This document shows, piece after piece, positions 49,648-58,979 of a DNA stretch of 64,000 bases. The notes beneath the pieces are model-generated. The model saw only the letters and a list, made by a program, of their open reading frames with translations, had not been told where the DNA came from and ran no database searches. The stretch's first letter is position 1; each line of letters begins with the position of its first letter. The stretch is taken from NCBI RefSeq assembly GCF_022662305.1, contig NZ_JAKNQH010000001.1:682001-746000 (forward strand), given 5' to 3'. This stretch comes from Sphingomonas sp. BAUL-RG-20F-R05-02 (GTDB lineage Bacteria; Pseudomonadota; Alphaproteobacteria; Sphingomonadales; Sphingomonadaceae). Both the position numbers and the translations under genes were made by a program.

Positions 49648-51188
49648 ACCAGCGCGATGACGCCGTGGTCGAGCTCGACCGGTTGCGAATGCGCGGCATG
49701 GAAATCTTGGCGGTTGCGGGGCTTGCCAGCACGATCGCCCTACTCATCGTTGGGTTGGCCTTGGGTTCCGACCTTACGCATGTCGTCGTGATTCTTTCGG
49801 CACTCGCAAATGTCGCGCCAACCTGGATGGCCGTGCGCCGTCGCCACGACGAGATCGCGCGCATCCTGGTCGGCACGCTTGCCGCGATCCAGCCCGCGCT
49901 CGGTGTCTATCTGCTCACCGGTCATCCCTGGCAGATGGACGGGCACATGTTCTTTTTCGTCGCGCTCGCCGGGCTTGCCGTGCTGTGCGACTGGAAACCG
50001 ATCGCCCTCGCGTCCGGCTTGATCGCGGTGCACCACCTCCTGCTCGAATTCGCCGCGCCGGAGTGGGTGTTCACCGGCACCGGCGCGCTCGACCGCGTCC
50101 TGATCCACGCGTTGGCGGTCGGGCTGCAATTCGCGGTGCTGAGCTACCTTACCGTCAAGCTGCGCGCGCTGCTCGTTCGCCAGGCAGAGGCGGGGCGCGA
50201 AAGCGAGCGGCTTGCCGCCCAAGCGATCGCGCGCAGCCATGAGACGGAGGCCGCATTAGCCGCCGTCCGCGCCGCCGAAGCCCGCGAGTCGGCCGAGCGC
50301 GGCCGTCGCGAAGCTCTGGAGGTGGCCGCCGCCGACCGTCGACGCGGCGAAATGCACACCCTCGCCAACGCCTTCCATGCCTCGATATCGGACATCGTCA
50401 GCGCGGTTGGCGCGGCGTCCGGCGAACTGGAAGGCTCGGCCCGCGCGCTCAACGATCTCGCCCGCCGTGCAAGTAAGGACACGTCCGACACCGCGCTGGT
50501 CGCGTCGCAATCGTCGGAAACCGCCCAGTTGCTGGCAGCGCGAATCAAGGATCTCACCGGCTCGATCGGCGCCATCGCCAGCACCGTCGATCATCAGGCC
50601 AGCTTGAGCGGCGATGCCGCCTCGATTTCCGATTCCGGGCATCAGGCAGTGATCGCACTCGCGCAGCGGTCCAGCGCGATTGCCGGCTTCGCCGACTCGA
50701 TCAGCGATATCGCCGGTCGTACCAACCTGCTCGCGCTCAACGCGGCGATGGAGGCGGCGCGGGTCGGGGACGCCGGGCGTGGCTTCGCGGTGGTGGCGCA
50801 GGAAGTGAAGCAACTCGCCGGCCAGGCCTCGGGTGCGACCGACGAGATACGGAGTCTCGCCGGATCGGTGACCGGCGGCGCCGACATCGCCAACGGCGCG
50901 CTGCGCGACATCGCCGCGCGCGTCGGCGCGCTGGCGCAAACCGCAAAGGCGATCCGCGCCGCCGTCGACGAGCAGCGCGGCACCGCCAAGTTGATCGAAG
51001 CGACCGCTTACGACACGGCGATTGGCGCTACGCAGATGGTCCGCCAGATCAGCGAGGTCGCGGCGATGGCGAACACCACCGAAACGCTATCCTCGCGCGT
51101 GTCCGGTGCGGCGACCACGCTCTCCAGCACCGCGCAGGCGCTGCGACAGGCGACCGAGCAGTTCGTCGCGCAATTGAAGGCAGGTTGA
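49644..51188 (+). CDS. Methyl-accepting chemotaxis protein with multi-pass membrane sensor
   Basis: 514 residues. The N-terminal 180 residues carry about six hydrophobic segments (for example [35 protein letters not shown] and [17 protein letters not shown]) and no periplasmic ligand domain or HAMP linker is obvious. A long coiled coil then leads to the signalling hairpin, with [20 protein letters not shown] and [20 protein letters not shown] near residues 350-390, very close to the general MCP consensus. The receptor would signal through CheA/CheW to the flagellum, responding to a membrane-linked or energy-related cue. The cheA genes are not in the window. Confidence 0.92.
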   Translation: MNQRDDAVVELDRLRMRGMEILAVAGLASTIALLIVGLALGSDLTHVVVILSALANVAPTWMAVRRRHDEIARILVGTLAAIQPALGVYLLTGHPWQMDGHMFFFVALAGLAVLCDWKPIALASGLIAVHHLLLEFAAPEWVFTGTGALDRVLIHALAVGLQFAVLSYLTVKLRALLVRQAEAGRESERLAAQAIARSHETEAALAAVRAAEARESAERGRREALEVAAADRRRGEMHTLANAFHASISDIVSAVGAASGELEGSARALNDLARRASKDTSDTALVASQSSETAQLLAARIKDLTGSIGAIASTVDHQASLSGDAASISDSGHQAVIALAQRSSAIAGFADSISDIAGRTNLLALNAAMEAARVGDAGRGFAVVAQEVKQLAGQASGATDEIRSLAGSVTGGADIANGALRDIAARVGALAQTAKAIRAAVDEQRGTAKLIEATAYDTAIGATQMVRQISEVAAMANTTETLSSRVSGAATTLSSTAQALRQATEQFVAQLKAG

Positions 51189-51290
51189 GGGCGGCGCGAT
51201 ACTCTCTGGCAATGTTCTATGCGGGCGTTGATCGCTCAATGCTCCGCTCCTATCATCGCCCAATAACGCTTAGCGATGAGAGGTTCCGCT

Positions 51291-51512
51291 GTGATTGGCG
51301 AACGCTGGACCAACGAATCTGTGGCTGTCCGCTTATCGTTGGCATCGCCGGCTGCGGTGTTGCTGTTGATCGGCCCTGCGGTGAGGCAAGTAAGTGGCCG
51401 TCCGATCGGGTTGGTCTGCGCGATCTGCTGTACGCTGACGCTGATTGCCTGGGTCAGCTTTGTGGGCTGGCGTTTGGCGATGAACGCAAAGCTACGCAAC
51501 GGCTCGTGTTAA
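51291..51512 (+). CDS. Possible small membrane protein, 73 aa
   Basis: A GTG at 51291 with GAGAGG seven bases upstream opens 73 codons with two hydrophobic stretches (LASPAAVLLLIGPAV and VCAICCTLTLIAWVSFVGWRLAM). No family is recognised. A second overlapping frame (51185-51541) is also open but lacks membrane segments, so this frame is the better candidate. Evidence is thin: size and hydrophobic pattern only. Confidence 0.4.
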   Translation: MIGERWTNESVAVRLSLASPAAVLLLIGPAVRQVSGRPIGLVCAICCTLTLIAWVSFVGWRLAMNAKLRNGSC

Positions 51513-51892
51513 CCTTGGTTCGCGAACGACCGCTGCCCTAAGTTCGGCTGCGGATTGCCACGAACGTCGGAACCGGGCCTTAGCTGGCGTTTTGCCGACC
51601 GCTGCGGATCACGGACGCTTATAGAGCCAGCATGAGCGACACGAGACCATGGAGGTTTGGCTGCTCGGATGCCTCGTCGCAGCGCACGACAGGAAGTGAC
51701 CACCCGATCCGATCGTCAAAAAAATACGCTTGCTCGAAACGGCCTGCGTTGCAGCGAAGCTACAATCAGCATTTGTGGCTCCTCGCCTGTGGATGCGGTG
51801 GGGGGTTACACACGCACGCTCTATTCGCGACGCGGCGAGTACCGCCGCCACCGCTTGCGCGCCTGCCCCGCCGCCGTTAGGCCGCAGCTTTG
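51513..51892. other. Gene-free stretch upstream of pyrB
   Basis: About 380 bases with no reading frame that I find convincing. Short open frames occur on both strands but have no ribosome site or recognisable product. An A-run (GTCAAAAAAATAC, near 51720) and a TACAAT (near 51762) could belong to the pyrB promoter, but spacing to a -35 element is poor. It looks like decayed intergenic DNA; no repeat or hairpin stands out. Confidence 0.5.
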
Positions 51893-52876
51893 ATGCAATC
51901 CGACCACCGCCCCGCTTCGCAGATCGCCGGAAGCGCTGTCTTCCCGCATCGCCACCTCACCGGTATCGATGGCCTACAGCCGCACGAGATCATGTTCCTG
52001 CTCGACGAATCGGAGCAATGGATCGAGGCCAACCGCAGTCGCGCTAAGAGCGACAAAAGGCTGGAGGGCGTCACCCAGATCAACGCCTTCTTCGAGAACA
52101 GCACGCGCACGCTGCTGAGCTTCGAGATCGCCGGCAAGCGGCTCGGCGCGGATGTCGTCAACATGCACGCCGCGCAATCGAGCGTGAAGAAGGGCGAGAC
52201 GCTGATCGACACGGCGATGACGCTGAACGCGATGCGCGCCGACGTTATCGTGATACGGCACATGTCTTCGGGCGCGGTGCGGCTGATCGCGGGCAAGGTC
52301 GATTGCCCGGTGCTGAACGCGGGCGACGGGCAGCACGAACACCCCACGCAGGCGCTGCTCGACGCGCTGACGATCCGACGGCGGCGGGGGAGCATCGCCG
52401 GGCAGACGGTGGTGATCTGCGGCGACATCCTGCACAGCCGGGTCGCGCGGTCGAACATCCTCGCGCTGACCGCGCTTGCCGCGCGGGTACGGGTCTGTGC
52501 GCCCTCCACGCTGATGCCCGCGGATATCGAGCGAATGGGCGTGACGCCGTACACCGATTTCGATCACGCGCTGGAGGGGGCGGACGTGGTGATGATGCTG
52601 CGCCTCCAGAACGAGCGGATGACCGGTGGCTTCATCCCCTCGAACAGCGAGTTCAACCTGCGCTACGGCCTGACCCCCGGCCGGCTCGAGCGTGCGCCTG
52701 GCGCGCTGGTGATGCACCCGGGGCCGATGAACCGAGGGGTCGAGATCGATTCGGGTGTAGCGGATCACCCCCAACAGTCCGCGATCACCGAACAGGTCGA
52801 GATGGGCGTGGCGGTGCGGATGGCGTGCCTCGACGTGCTGACCAGACGGTCGCGCGGTGTGGAGGGTTGGGCATGA
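51893..52876 (+). CDS. pyrB: Aspartate carbamoyltransferase catalytic chain
   Basis: 327 residues from the ATG at 51893; a TTG one codon earlier is also possible. The enzyme joins carbamoyl phosphate and aspartate in pyrimidine synthesis. Carbamoyl phosphate site motifs are [20 protein letters not shown] (Ser-Thr-Arg-Thr near residue 55), the [16 protein letters not shown] loop near 143 and the MLRLQNERM and [11 protein letters not shown] segments of the aspartate domain. The stop overlaps the pyrC-like start (ATGA), matching the bacterial class in which PyrB assembles with a dihydroorotase or an inactive homologue. Confidence 0.97.
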   Translation: MQSDHRPASQIAGSAVFPHRHLTGIDGLQPHEIMFLLDESEQWIEANRSRAKSDKRLEGVTQINAFFENSTRTLLSFEIAGKRLGADVVNMHAAQSSVKKGETLIDTAMTLNAMRADVIVIRHMSSGAVRLIAGKVDCPVLNAGDGQHEHPTQALLDALTIRRRRGSIAGQTVVICGDILHSRVARSNILALTALAARVRVCAPSTLMPADIERMGVTPYTDFDHALEGADVVMMLRLQNERMTGGFIPSNSEFNLRYGLTPGRLERAPGALVMHPGPMNRGVEIDSGVADHPQQSAITEQVEMGVAVRMACLDVLTRRSRGVEGWA

Positions 52877-54099
52877 CCCGCACGATTGCCTTGCTGAACG
52901 CGACGCTGGTCTGCCCGGATGCGGGCATATGGAAGGGCGGCGTTCTGATCGCGGGCGACCGCATCGCCGCGACCGGCACCTTCGCGGTGCCCGAGGGCGC
53001 AGAGACAATCGACTGCAAGGGCAAGCTGCTCGCCCCCGCGATCGTCGACCTCGGCGTGTTCGCGATCGATCTGCCCGCGTTCCATAAGGGCGGGATCGTC
53101 CGTGTCGGGTTGATGCCGGACCAGCGGCCGGTGCTCGACAATCCCGGCCTCGTCCAGCGCGCGGCGCTGATCGGCCGGCCGGACCTGTGGATCCACCCGA
53201 TCGCCGCCGCCACGCGCGGGCTGGCCGGCAAAGATCTTGCCGAAATGGCGATCAACCGCGAAGCAGGTGCGCGCGCGGTCGGCACCGGGGCGGGCTGGAT
53301 CGCGGATTCGGGCGTGATGCGGAAGGTACTGGCCTATGCCGGCGACCTTGGCCTCACCGTGATCGCACATGCGGAAGATGCCGGCATCGTCGGCGTGGCC
53401 GTGGCGACTGCGGGCGAGACCGCGACGCGGATGGGCTTGCCCGCCGCACCTGCCATCGCCGAGCCGCTCGCCATCGCGCGCGACCTAATGCTGACGGAAG
53501 AAACCGGAGCGGCGCTGCACATCCGTCAGGTGACGACGGCGGCCGGCTTCGATCTTGTGCGAGCCGCCAAACGGCGCGGCGTACGCGTGACATGCGGGAT
53601 CACGCCCGCACATCTGTTCCTGTCAGATATCGCGATGAGCGACTTCCGAACCTTCGCGCGTCTGTCGCCGCCACTGCGCTCGGAAAATGATCGCCGCGCC
53701 GCACAGCTGGCGGTGGCGGATGGGACGGTCGACGTGCTGTGTTCGGGCCACGACCCGCAGGGGCCGGAGGAGAAGCGCCTGCCCTTCGCCGACTCTGCGC
53801 CCGGCGTCGCCGGCGCGGAGACGTTGCTTGCGCTCGCGCTTGGGCTGGTGCGCGATGAGGTGGTGACGATCGACCGGCTGTTCGCGATGCTCGCGCGGAA
53901 CCCCGCCAAGGTTTTGGGTGTGCCAACCGGCACGTTGACGGCGGGCGCACCCGCCGATCTGGTGTTGCTCGACGAACATGCACCGTGGCGGATCGACTCG
54001 GATCAGATGGCGGCGAAGGCCGGCAACACGCCCTTCGATGGCCTGCCCGTGCAGGGCAAAGTGCTGCGCCTGTTCAAGGGCGGAGCGGTGCTGGTGTAA
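52873..54099 (+). CDS. Inactive dihydroorotase homologue (PyrC'/PyrX type)
   Basis: 408 residues of the dihydroorotase fold, coupled to pyrB by an ATGA overlap. Catalytic residues are lost. The metal motif normally IDxHVH reads VDLGVF (Gly61 and Phe63 in place of both His). The segment HICHVST reads HIRQVTT, and the terminal TDHAPH reads SGHDPQ, so the catalytic Asp is also replaced. HAED is kept. Such dead homologues (as in Pseudomonas) are needed to hold active aspartate carbamoyltransferase dodecamers. A true dihydroorotase should be encoded elsewhere in the genome. Confidence 0.88.
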   Translation: MTRTIALLNATLVCPDAGIWKGGVLIAGDRIAATGTFAVPEGAETIDCKGKLLAPAIVDLGVFAIDLPAFHKGGIVRVGLMPDQRPVLDNPGLVQRAALIGRPDLWIHPIAAATRGLAGKDLAEMAINREAGARAVGTGAGWIADSGVMRKVLAYAGDLGLTVIAHAEDAGIVGVAVATAGETATRMGLPAAPAIAEPLAIARDLMLTEETGAALHIRQVTTAAGFDLVRAAKRRGVRVTCGITPAHLFLSDIAMSDFRTFARLSPPLRSENDRRAAQLAVADGTVDVLCSGHDPQGPEEKRLPFADSAPGVAGAETLLALALGLVRDEVVTIDRLFAMLARNPAKVLGVPTGTLTAGAPADLVLLDEHAPWRIDSDQMAAKAGNTPFDGLPVQGKVLRLFKGGAVLV

Positions 54100-54180
54100 T
54101 CCGCGCGGCTCACCGCGCCGTACCACGCTCTCGCATGGCACGGCTTTAGAAAACACCGCCGGTTCGCCGTCCGATCAAAC

Positions 54181-54210
54181 GGCGCTGCTGCGCTAAGTCC
54201 TCGCAGCGCC
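54181..54210 (-). terminator. Hairpin at the end of the TPR-SPOR gene
   Basis: An 8-base perfect stem (GGCGCTGC / GCAGCGCC) with a 14-base loop overlaps the last base of the TPR-SPOR stop codon. No T run follows on the minus strand. It may stop transcription between the two convergent genes pyrX and TPR-SPOR. Confidence 0.35.
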
Positions 54211-55502
54211 TAGCGTGACGCCAGTTGCTGACCGGGCTTGATCCAGCTCGCCACCTGATCGCCCGCGTTTGCGCGCACAAAGCAGCGGCCGCCGCTCGCC
54301 CGGTAGGCGAGGCAGAGTTTTACCGCATCGGTCCGCGTGTAGCCGCCGACTGAGAGGCGATAGAAGCTGCCCGCCGCGGTCTTGATGCTGGCACCCTGCG
54401 GCTCGTGACCGGAGAAGCTCGGGAAGGTGCGAGCCGCGCGCTTCCACGCGTCGCGGGCCACGCCGGCGCTGTCATACGCGCCAAGCTGAACGTAGAACCT
54501 GCCGCTGGCGAGCGCCGCGGGGGAAGCCTCGTCCGCGACGGCGACTGCGTTCCTGGCAACGGCCGTTCGACCGAGGGCTTTGGATGCCGGCAGCGGCTGC
54601 ACGACTTCCTGACGCGCCGCGAACTGTACGCCGGTGTCGAGCGACGGAACCGCCGTTGCCCCCGGTACGGCAGGGGCCGGCGCGGTGGTGGCGATGTCGA
54701 CCGGCGCAGGCACAACCGCTGCCGGGGCCGGCGCGGCAGGTGTGGCGTTCGCCACCGAGACCGAAGCGGTGGTCGCGTTCAGCGCGAGCGCGGCGGGGCG
54801 CCCCTTGTCGCGCACCGCCGTGACGCCAAGCAGCGTCGCGATCTGATCCGAGGCAGCCTTGGGACGCGCGAACGCCGCCCATTCGAGAATCCGTTTGTCG
54901 GCATCGCCCGGTGCGAGATCGAGGCCGGCGATCTGCCGTGCCTCCGTCCAGCGGCCCGCAAGCGCGAGGCTGAGCGCAAGGTTCTGCCGGGTCTTGACCC
55001 CGGCGGGGTCGACACGCGCAGCCGCGGCGAGCAGATCGACCGCCGCCGACGGATCGCCCGCCAGTGCGACGGCAAGGCCACGATCGCTGACGGAAATGCT
55101 GGCGGCGTGCGCATCGAGCGTTTTCCGCGCGGCACCCCAGTCGCCTGTGGCGATCTGCATTAGTGCGAGATTGAGCGCGGCTTTGCCATTGCCGGCATCC
55201 AGCGCCAGCGTGTCGGCGAAGGTATCGCGTGCAGAGGCAAAGCGCCCGGCTTTCAAATAGCTTTGCCCGAGCAGCATTCGGAAATCCGCCGACTCGGGCG
55301 CGGCAAGCGCGGCGCGTTCGGCATGGCCGACGGCGGCAGCGCCCTTGCCCTGCGCGATCAGCGCGCGCGCCTTGCCGGCTTCCGCAATCGCCTTGCGCGC
55401 GTCGCCCGACAATGATTGGCCACCGGCGAACGCTCCCCCCGCCAGCGTGCCGCCGAGCAGCAGTGCGGACAATCCCAACGATACGGCTAACCGTTTCTTC
55501 AT
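54210..55502 (-). CDS. TPR-repeat and SPOR-domain exported protein
   Basis: 430 residues. A signal or anchor segment (SLGLSALLLGGTLAGGAFAG) leads to a helical TPR region (about 30-240, with GQSYLKAGRFASARDTFADT and LALAGRWTEARQIAG), then an Ala/Pro-rich linker and a C-terminal SPOR domain (about 340-425, FYVQLGAYDSAGVARDAWK). SPOR domains bind denuded septal peptidoglycan. It is the last gene of the ParA-RHH operon, sharing four bases with the RHH gene, which suggests a role in cell division or cell-wall positioning. Confidence 0.82.
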   Translation of the reverse strand: MKKRLAVSLGLSALLLGGTLAGGAFAGGQSLSGDARKAIAEAGKARALIAQGKGAAAVGHAERAALAAPESADFRMLLGQSYLKAGRFASARDTFADTLALDAGNGKAALNLALMQIATGDWGAARKTLDAHAASISVSDRGLAVALAGDPSAAVDLLAAAARVDPAGVKTRQNLALSLALAGRWTEARQIAGLDLAPGDADKRILEWAAFARPKAASDQIATLLGVTAVRDKGRPAALALNATTASVSVANATPAAPAPAAVVPAPVDIATTAPAPAVPGATAVPSLDTGVQFAARQEVVQPLPASKALGRTAVARNAVAVADEASPAALASGRFYVQLGAYDSAGVARDAWKRAARTFPSFSGHEPQGASIKTAAGSFYRLSVGGYTRTDAVKLCLAYRASGGRCFVRANAGDQVASWIKPGQQLASR

Positions 55503-55939
55503 CGAACGTTTCCCACGGATGATCGCCTTGGCCGGGCTGGCAATTGCGTCGCCAGCGCCTCGACTTCAGGAATGGTTTGCAAAAATTGATCGAGTGCGCG
55601 CGTCATCAGCGTCTGCGCCGACACGCCCGCGACCGTCGCGGCGAGCCGCAGGCGTAAATGGCGTTCGGCATCGAGCCGGAGCGTGAAGGCGGCACGCGTC
55701 TTGATGGCGGAAAGGTCGCCTTCGGGTTCCTCGCCCGGGAACTCTGCGCGCAACGCCTGCTGCTGGAGCAGCACCGGCGGCAGCGCCTCCTCGGGAGCCG
55801 GCCCGCCCATGTCGTTCCAGCCGAGATCGTCCTCGGGCTCAAGTGCCGCCGTCTGCGGGCGCATCGCCGGGCGCGCCTGTCCCTTGCGGGCGAGTAGCCC
55901 GGAGGAGAGCGAACCATGCCGGGCAGGGCCGTCGTTCAT
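55499..55939 (-). CDS. Ribbon-helix-helix-like protein downstream of ParA
   Basis: 146 residues. The N-terminal 65 residues are Gly/Pro/acidic-rich and disordered in appearance. The C-terminal part shows a strand and two helices (TRAAFTLRLDAERHLRLRLA then VSAQTLMTRALDQFLQTIP) that match a ribbon-helix-helix DNA-binding fold. It starts one base after the ParA stop and could be a ParB-like partner or an autorepressor. No named family is recognised, so the role is inferred from fold and position. Confidence 0.72.
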   Translation of the reverse strand: MNDGPARHGSLSSGLLARKGQARPAMRPQTAALEPEDDLGWNDMGGPAPEEALPPVLLQQQALRAEFPGEEPEGDLSAIKTRAAFTLRLDAERHLRLRLAATVAGVSAQTLMTRALDQFLQTIPEVEALATQLPARPRRSSVGNVR

Positions 55940-55940
55940 C

Positions 55941-56654
55941 TCAGCTCACCACCCGACGGCCAAAGCCGCCGCCGGTCGGCCGCTGCGCGAAAGCGCTGGT
56001 CGACGCGGGTGCCGCGAACACGGTGCGGCGGAAGTTCTTTTCCAAGCGGTCGGACACATAGGTCCACAGCGCCTCGACCTCGCCGGTCGAACGGCTGCGT
56101 GCGTCGAGTTCCATGACGGTTCGACCATCAATCATCGAGGCGGCGAAATCGGTGCGATGATGCACGATGACGGGTGCGACCGTGCCGTGCTGCGCCAGCG
56201 CGAGCGTGGCCTCGGTCGTGATGCGCGCTTTGGGCGTGGCACCGTTGACGACGAAGATCAGTGGCTTGCCGGCACGCTCGCACAGGTCGACCGTCGCGCC
56301 GACCGCGCGCAGATCGTGCGGGCTGGGGCGCGTCGGGATGACGATCAGTTCGGCGACCGCGATCACGCTCTGGATCGCCATGGTGATGGCGGGCGGCGTG
56401 TCGATCATCGCGAGCTTGAAGCCCTGTTGGCGCAATGCCTCAAGGTCGGCGGCGAGCCGCGCGACCGTGGTCTGCGCAAACGACGGCGTCTCGGCGTTGC
56501 GATCGTTCCACCAGTCCGACAACGATCCTTGCGGATCGATGTCGATCAGTACCACGGGCCCTGCCCCGGCGCGTTCGGCTTGGACCGCTAGATGCCCCGA
56601 CAGCGTGGTCTTCCCCGACCCGCCTTTTTGTGATGCCATCGCGAGAACGCGCAT
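55941..56654 (-). CDS. ParA family ATPase (chromosomal, non-canonical)
   Basis: 237 residues. The deviant Walker A is SQKGGSGKTTLSGHLA (residues 8-23) with both signature lysines, Walker A' is VLIDIDPQGSLSDWW and Walker B is LAMIDTPPAI. Such ATPases form gradients that position cargo such as plasmids, chromosome origins or cell-pole and chemosensory complexes. It is not next to a ParB gene or gidA/gidB, so it is not the main chromosome ParA. The partner is likely the RHH protein, and the cargo may be the SPOR proteins on either side. Confidence 0.9.
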   Translation of the reverse strand: MRVLAMASQKGGSGKTTLSGHLAVQAERAGAGPVVLIDIDPQGSLSDWWNDRNAETPSFAQTTVARLAADLEALRQQGFKLAMIDTPPAITMAIQSVIAVAELIVIPTRPSPHDLRAVGATVDLCERAGKPLIFVVNGATPKARITTEATLALAQHGTVAPVIVHHRTDFAASMIDGRTVMELDARSRSTGEVEALWTYVSDRLEKNFRRTVFAAPASTSAFAQRPTGGGFGRRVVS

Positions 56655-56717
56655 GTGCCCCTTGAACTCCCGCCTGTAGGACGGTGCTTATGCCCCGAGA
56701 TGGGTCAAGAAGCAGTT

Positions 56718-56740
56718 AACAGGACTTCAGGCAGCCTGTT
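56718..56740. promoter_or_regulatory. Inverted repeat in the ParA/Sel1-SPOR divergent gap
   Basis: AACAGG and CCTGTT form a 6-base inverted repeat separated by 11 bases, in the gap of 173 bases between the divergent genes. Nearby a CAGGAC motif occurs twice (56720 and 56743 region). It could be an operator for the RHH protein, controlling both transcripts. Evidence is position and symmetry only. Confidence 0.3.
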
Positions 56741-56827
56741 TTCAGGACATGTGGCTAACGAAATCTTTGCCTATTTACGCGAACTCGGCTTTATCTCGCG
56801 CGAGCGGGGGCGAAGGGTTTGAAGCGT

Positions 56828-57997
56828 ATGAAGCACGGGCTTTTGATGATCGCGGCGACGGTGGGCGCCTTAGGGGGCGGCATGATCCTCTCGACGCCAG
56901 CCTTTGCCGACGTCAAGGCGGGCGTCGATGCATGGAGCCGGGGCGATTACCGCAAGGCGATCGATGAATGGCGACCGCTCGCGATTCGGGGCGATGCCGA
57001 TGCGCAGTTCAACCTCGCGCAGGCGTACAAGCTCGGCCGCGGTGTGCCGGTCGACATGCCGATGGCGGAAAGCTGGTATCGCAAGGCCGCGTTGCAGGGC
57101 CACCAGCAGGCGCAGGACAATTACGGGCTGATCCTGTTCGACGAGAACAAGCGCGCCGACGCGGTGCAATGGCTCGAAGGCTCCGCAAAGCGGGGCGAGC
57201 CGCGCGCGCAGCTGGTGCTCGGCACGATGCTGTTCAATGGCGACAACGTGCCGAAGGACTGGCCGCGCGCATATGCGCTGATCCTGCGTTCGGCAGCGCA
57301 GGGGCAGGCCCGCGCGCCGCAGGTGCAGGCGCAGATGGATCAGTATCTCTCCGCCGAGGATCGTCAGCGGGGCATGGCGTTGTCTCGGCAGTACGAGGCG
57401 GATGCCCAACGCCCGCAACTGCCGCCGGAAATCGCCAACGTCGGTGCGCAAACCGCGATGCGCGGCGCCGATCTGCCGCCGTCGTCATACGATCCCAACG
57501 CTGGCCGCTCGCCGATAGTCACAACGCCAAGGCCGGAGCGAGACGCCCGGCCCGGTGCCGGGTACAGCCGTCCGTCGCCGGGCTACGCGACGCCGCCAGT
57601 GCGCGATACCCGCCCCGCGCCTGGCCCGTCGATCGACCCGGCCGACGAGCCGGATGCGCCGCCGCGCGATCAGGCGGCCCCATCGCAGGATCGCCATGTA
57701 CCGCCTGCGACGCGGGATCGTGCTGCGCCACCGCCGCGCCGCACCGCGCCCGCCCGGGCTGCGGCACCATCGCTGGCCAGTACCGGGCGTTGGCGGATCC
57801 AGCTCGGCGCGTTCCGGGATGATGACAATGCGCGGACGATGTGGCGGTCGCTCCAGGGGCGGCTCACCGGATTGCAGCCGTTCTACGTCAAGAGCGGCGG
57901 TGTGACGCGGCTTCAGGCGGGGCCGCTTGCATCGGGTGCGGCGGCATCGCGCGCGTGTGCGGCGGCGCGCTCGAGCTGCGTACCGGTCGCGCCGTAA
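56828..57997 (+). CDS. Sel1-repeat and SPOR-domain exported protein
   Basis: 389 residues from the ATG at 56828; a TTG three codons earlier (56819) is possible and would add two positive residues. A signal peptide (MKHGLLMIAATVGALGGGMILSTPAFA) is followed by Sel1-like repeats (about 30-160, with AQFNLAQAYKLGRGVPVDMP and AQLVLGTMLFNGDNVPKDW), a long Pro/Arg/Ala linker and a SPOR domain at the C-terminus (about 315-385, RWRIQLGAFRDDDNARTMW). It is divergent from the ParA operon that also ends in a SPOR gene, so two SPOR proteins frame one ParA. Confidence 0.85.
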   Translation: MKHGLLMIAATVGALGGGMILSTPAFADVKAGVDAWSRGDYRKAIDEWRPLAIRGDADAQFNLAQAYKLGRGVPVDMPMAESWYRKAALQGHQQAQDNYGLILFDENKRADAVQWLEGSAKRGEPRAQLVLGTMLFNGDNVPKDWPRAYALILRSAAQGQARAPQVQAQMDQYLSAEDRQRGMALSRQYEADAQRPQLPPEIANVGAQTAMRGADLPPSSYDPNAGRSPIVTTPRPERDARPGAGYSRPSPGYATPPVRDTRPAPGPSIDPADEPDAPPRDQAAPSQDRHVPPATRDRAAPPPRRTAPARAAAPSLASTGRWRIQLGAFRDDDNARTMWRSLQGRLTGLQPFYVKSGGVTRLQAGPLASGAAASRACAAARSSCVPVAP

Positions 57998-58097
57998 AGG
58001 TCGCTCCCCGTGTGATCGGCGTCGTTTGGACCCGTCGTGCGCCGCTTCGCGCCCGCTCCGTCTCGGCACGTGCGGTGCGGGTTGGCTTACCGAACGG

Positions 58098-58979
58098 TCA
58101 GGCAGTCACCCACTCGGCGCGCGGCACGCCCTGGGCATAGAGCAGCGCGGTGAGATCATTGTGGTCGATCCGCGCCGCCGCCGCCGCCGCGACGATCGGC
58201 TTGGCGTGATAGGCAACGCCCAGCCCGGCCGCGCCGATCATCGCGAGATCGTTGGCGCCGTCACCCACCGCCAGAGTCGCCTCCGCCGGAAGGCCCAGTT
58301 CCGCGATCGCGCCGCGCAGCGTGTCGAGCTTGGTCTGCGCGCCGACGATCGGCTTGGTGACGGCGCCGCTGAGCATGCCGTCCGCGATCTCGAGCCGGTT
58401 GGCAATCGCCCGGTGGAAGCCGATCTTCGCGGCGACCGGCTCGGCGAAGCGGGTGAAGCCGCCCGACACGAGGACCGCCGTCGCACCCCAGCCGCGCATC
58501 GTCTTCACCAACGCCTCGGCACCGGGCATGATCGTCACGCGCTCGTCAAGGCAACGCTGGATCACGGCCTCGTCCAGCCCCGCGAGCAGCGCCACACGCG
58601 CATCGAGCGCGGATTCAAAATCGAGTTCACCCCGCATCGCCGCTTCGGTGACGGCGGCGATCTGCGGCTTTATGCCGGCGTAATCGGCGAGTTCGTCGAT
58701 ACATTCGACCGTAATCATCGTCGAATCCATGTCGGCGACGATCAACCGCTTGCGCCGCCCCTCCGCCGCCTGCACCACCACATCGACGCCCGCGAACGCG
58801 CCCTCCAGAGCGGCGCGTGCCGCATCGGGCGAAATCGCAAAGGCTAGATCGATCGCCGCGCCTTCGTCGATCCAGCCGCCGCCCGCGCTCGCGCAGCCCG
58901 CCGCGTTGAGCCGGTCGCGGCCTTCCGAAATATGACCTGCCACGAGCGCACCCGGTGCTATCAGCGTCGCGATGAACAT
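58098..58979 (-). CDS. serB: Phosphoserine phosphatase SerB
   Basis: 293 residues from the ATG at 58979 ([18 protein letters not shown]). The HAD catalytic motif [17 protein letters not shown] (Asp nucleophile near residue 84) and the later [19 protein letters not shown] and [23 protein letters not shown] are typical of SerB. The enzyme makes the final step of serine synthesis. The N-terminal 75 residues form a small ACT-like or cap extension. The start overlaps the divergent miaA start by eight bases, leaving no intergenic promoter room. Confidence 0.95.
   Translation of the reverse strand: MFIATLIAPGALVAGHISEGRDRLNAAGCASAGGGWIDEGAAIDLAFAISPDAARAALEGAFAGVDVVVQAAEGRRKRLIVADMDSTMITVECIDELADYAGIKPQIAAVTEAAMRGELDFESALDARVALLAGLDEAVIQRCLDERVTIMPGAEALVKTMRGWGATAVLVSGGFTRFAEPVAAKIGFHRAIANRLEIADGMLSGAVTKPIVGAQTKLDTLRGAIAELGLPAEATLAVGDGANDLAMIGAAGLGVAYHAKPIVAAAAAARIDHNDLTALLYAQGVPRAEWVTA

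Noticed and set aside
51185..51541. 118-codon frame overlapping the small membrane ORF
   Set aside because: Starts inside the end of the chemoreceptor gene, has several scattered cysteines and no recognisable domain; the overlapping frame with two membrane segments is a better candidate, itself weak.
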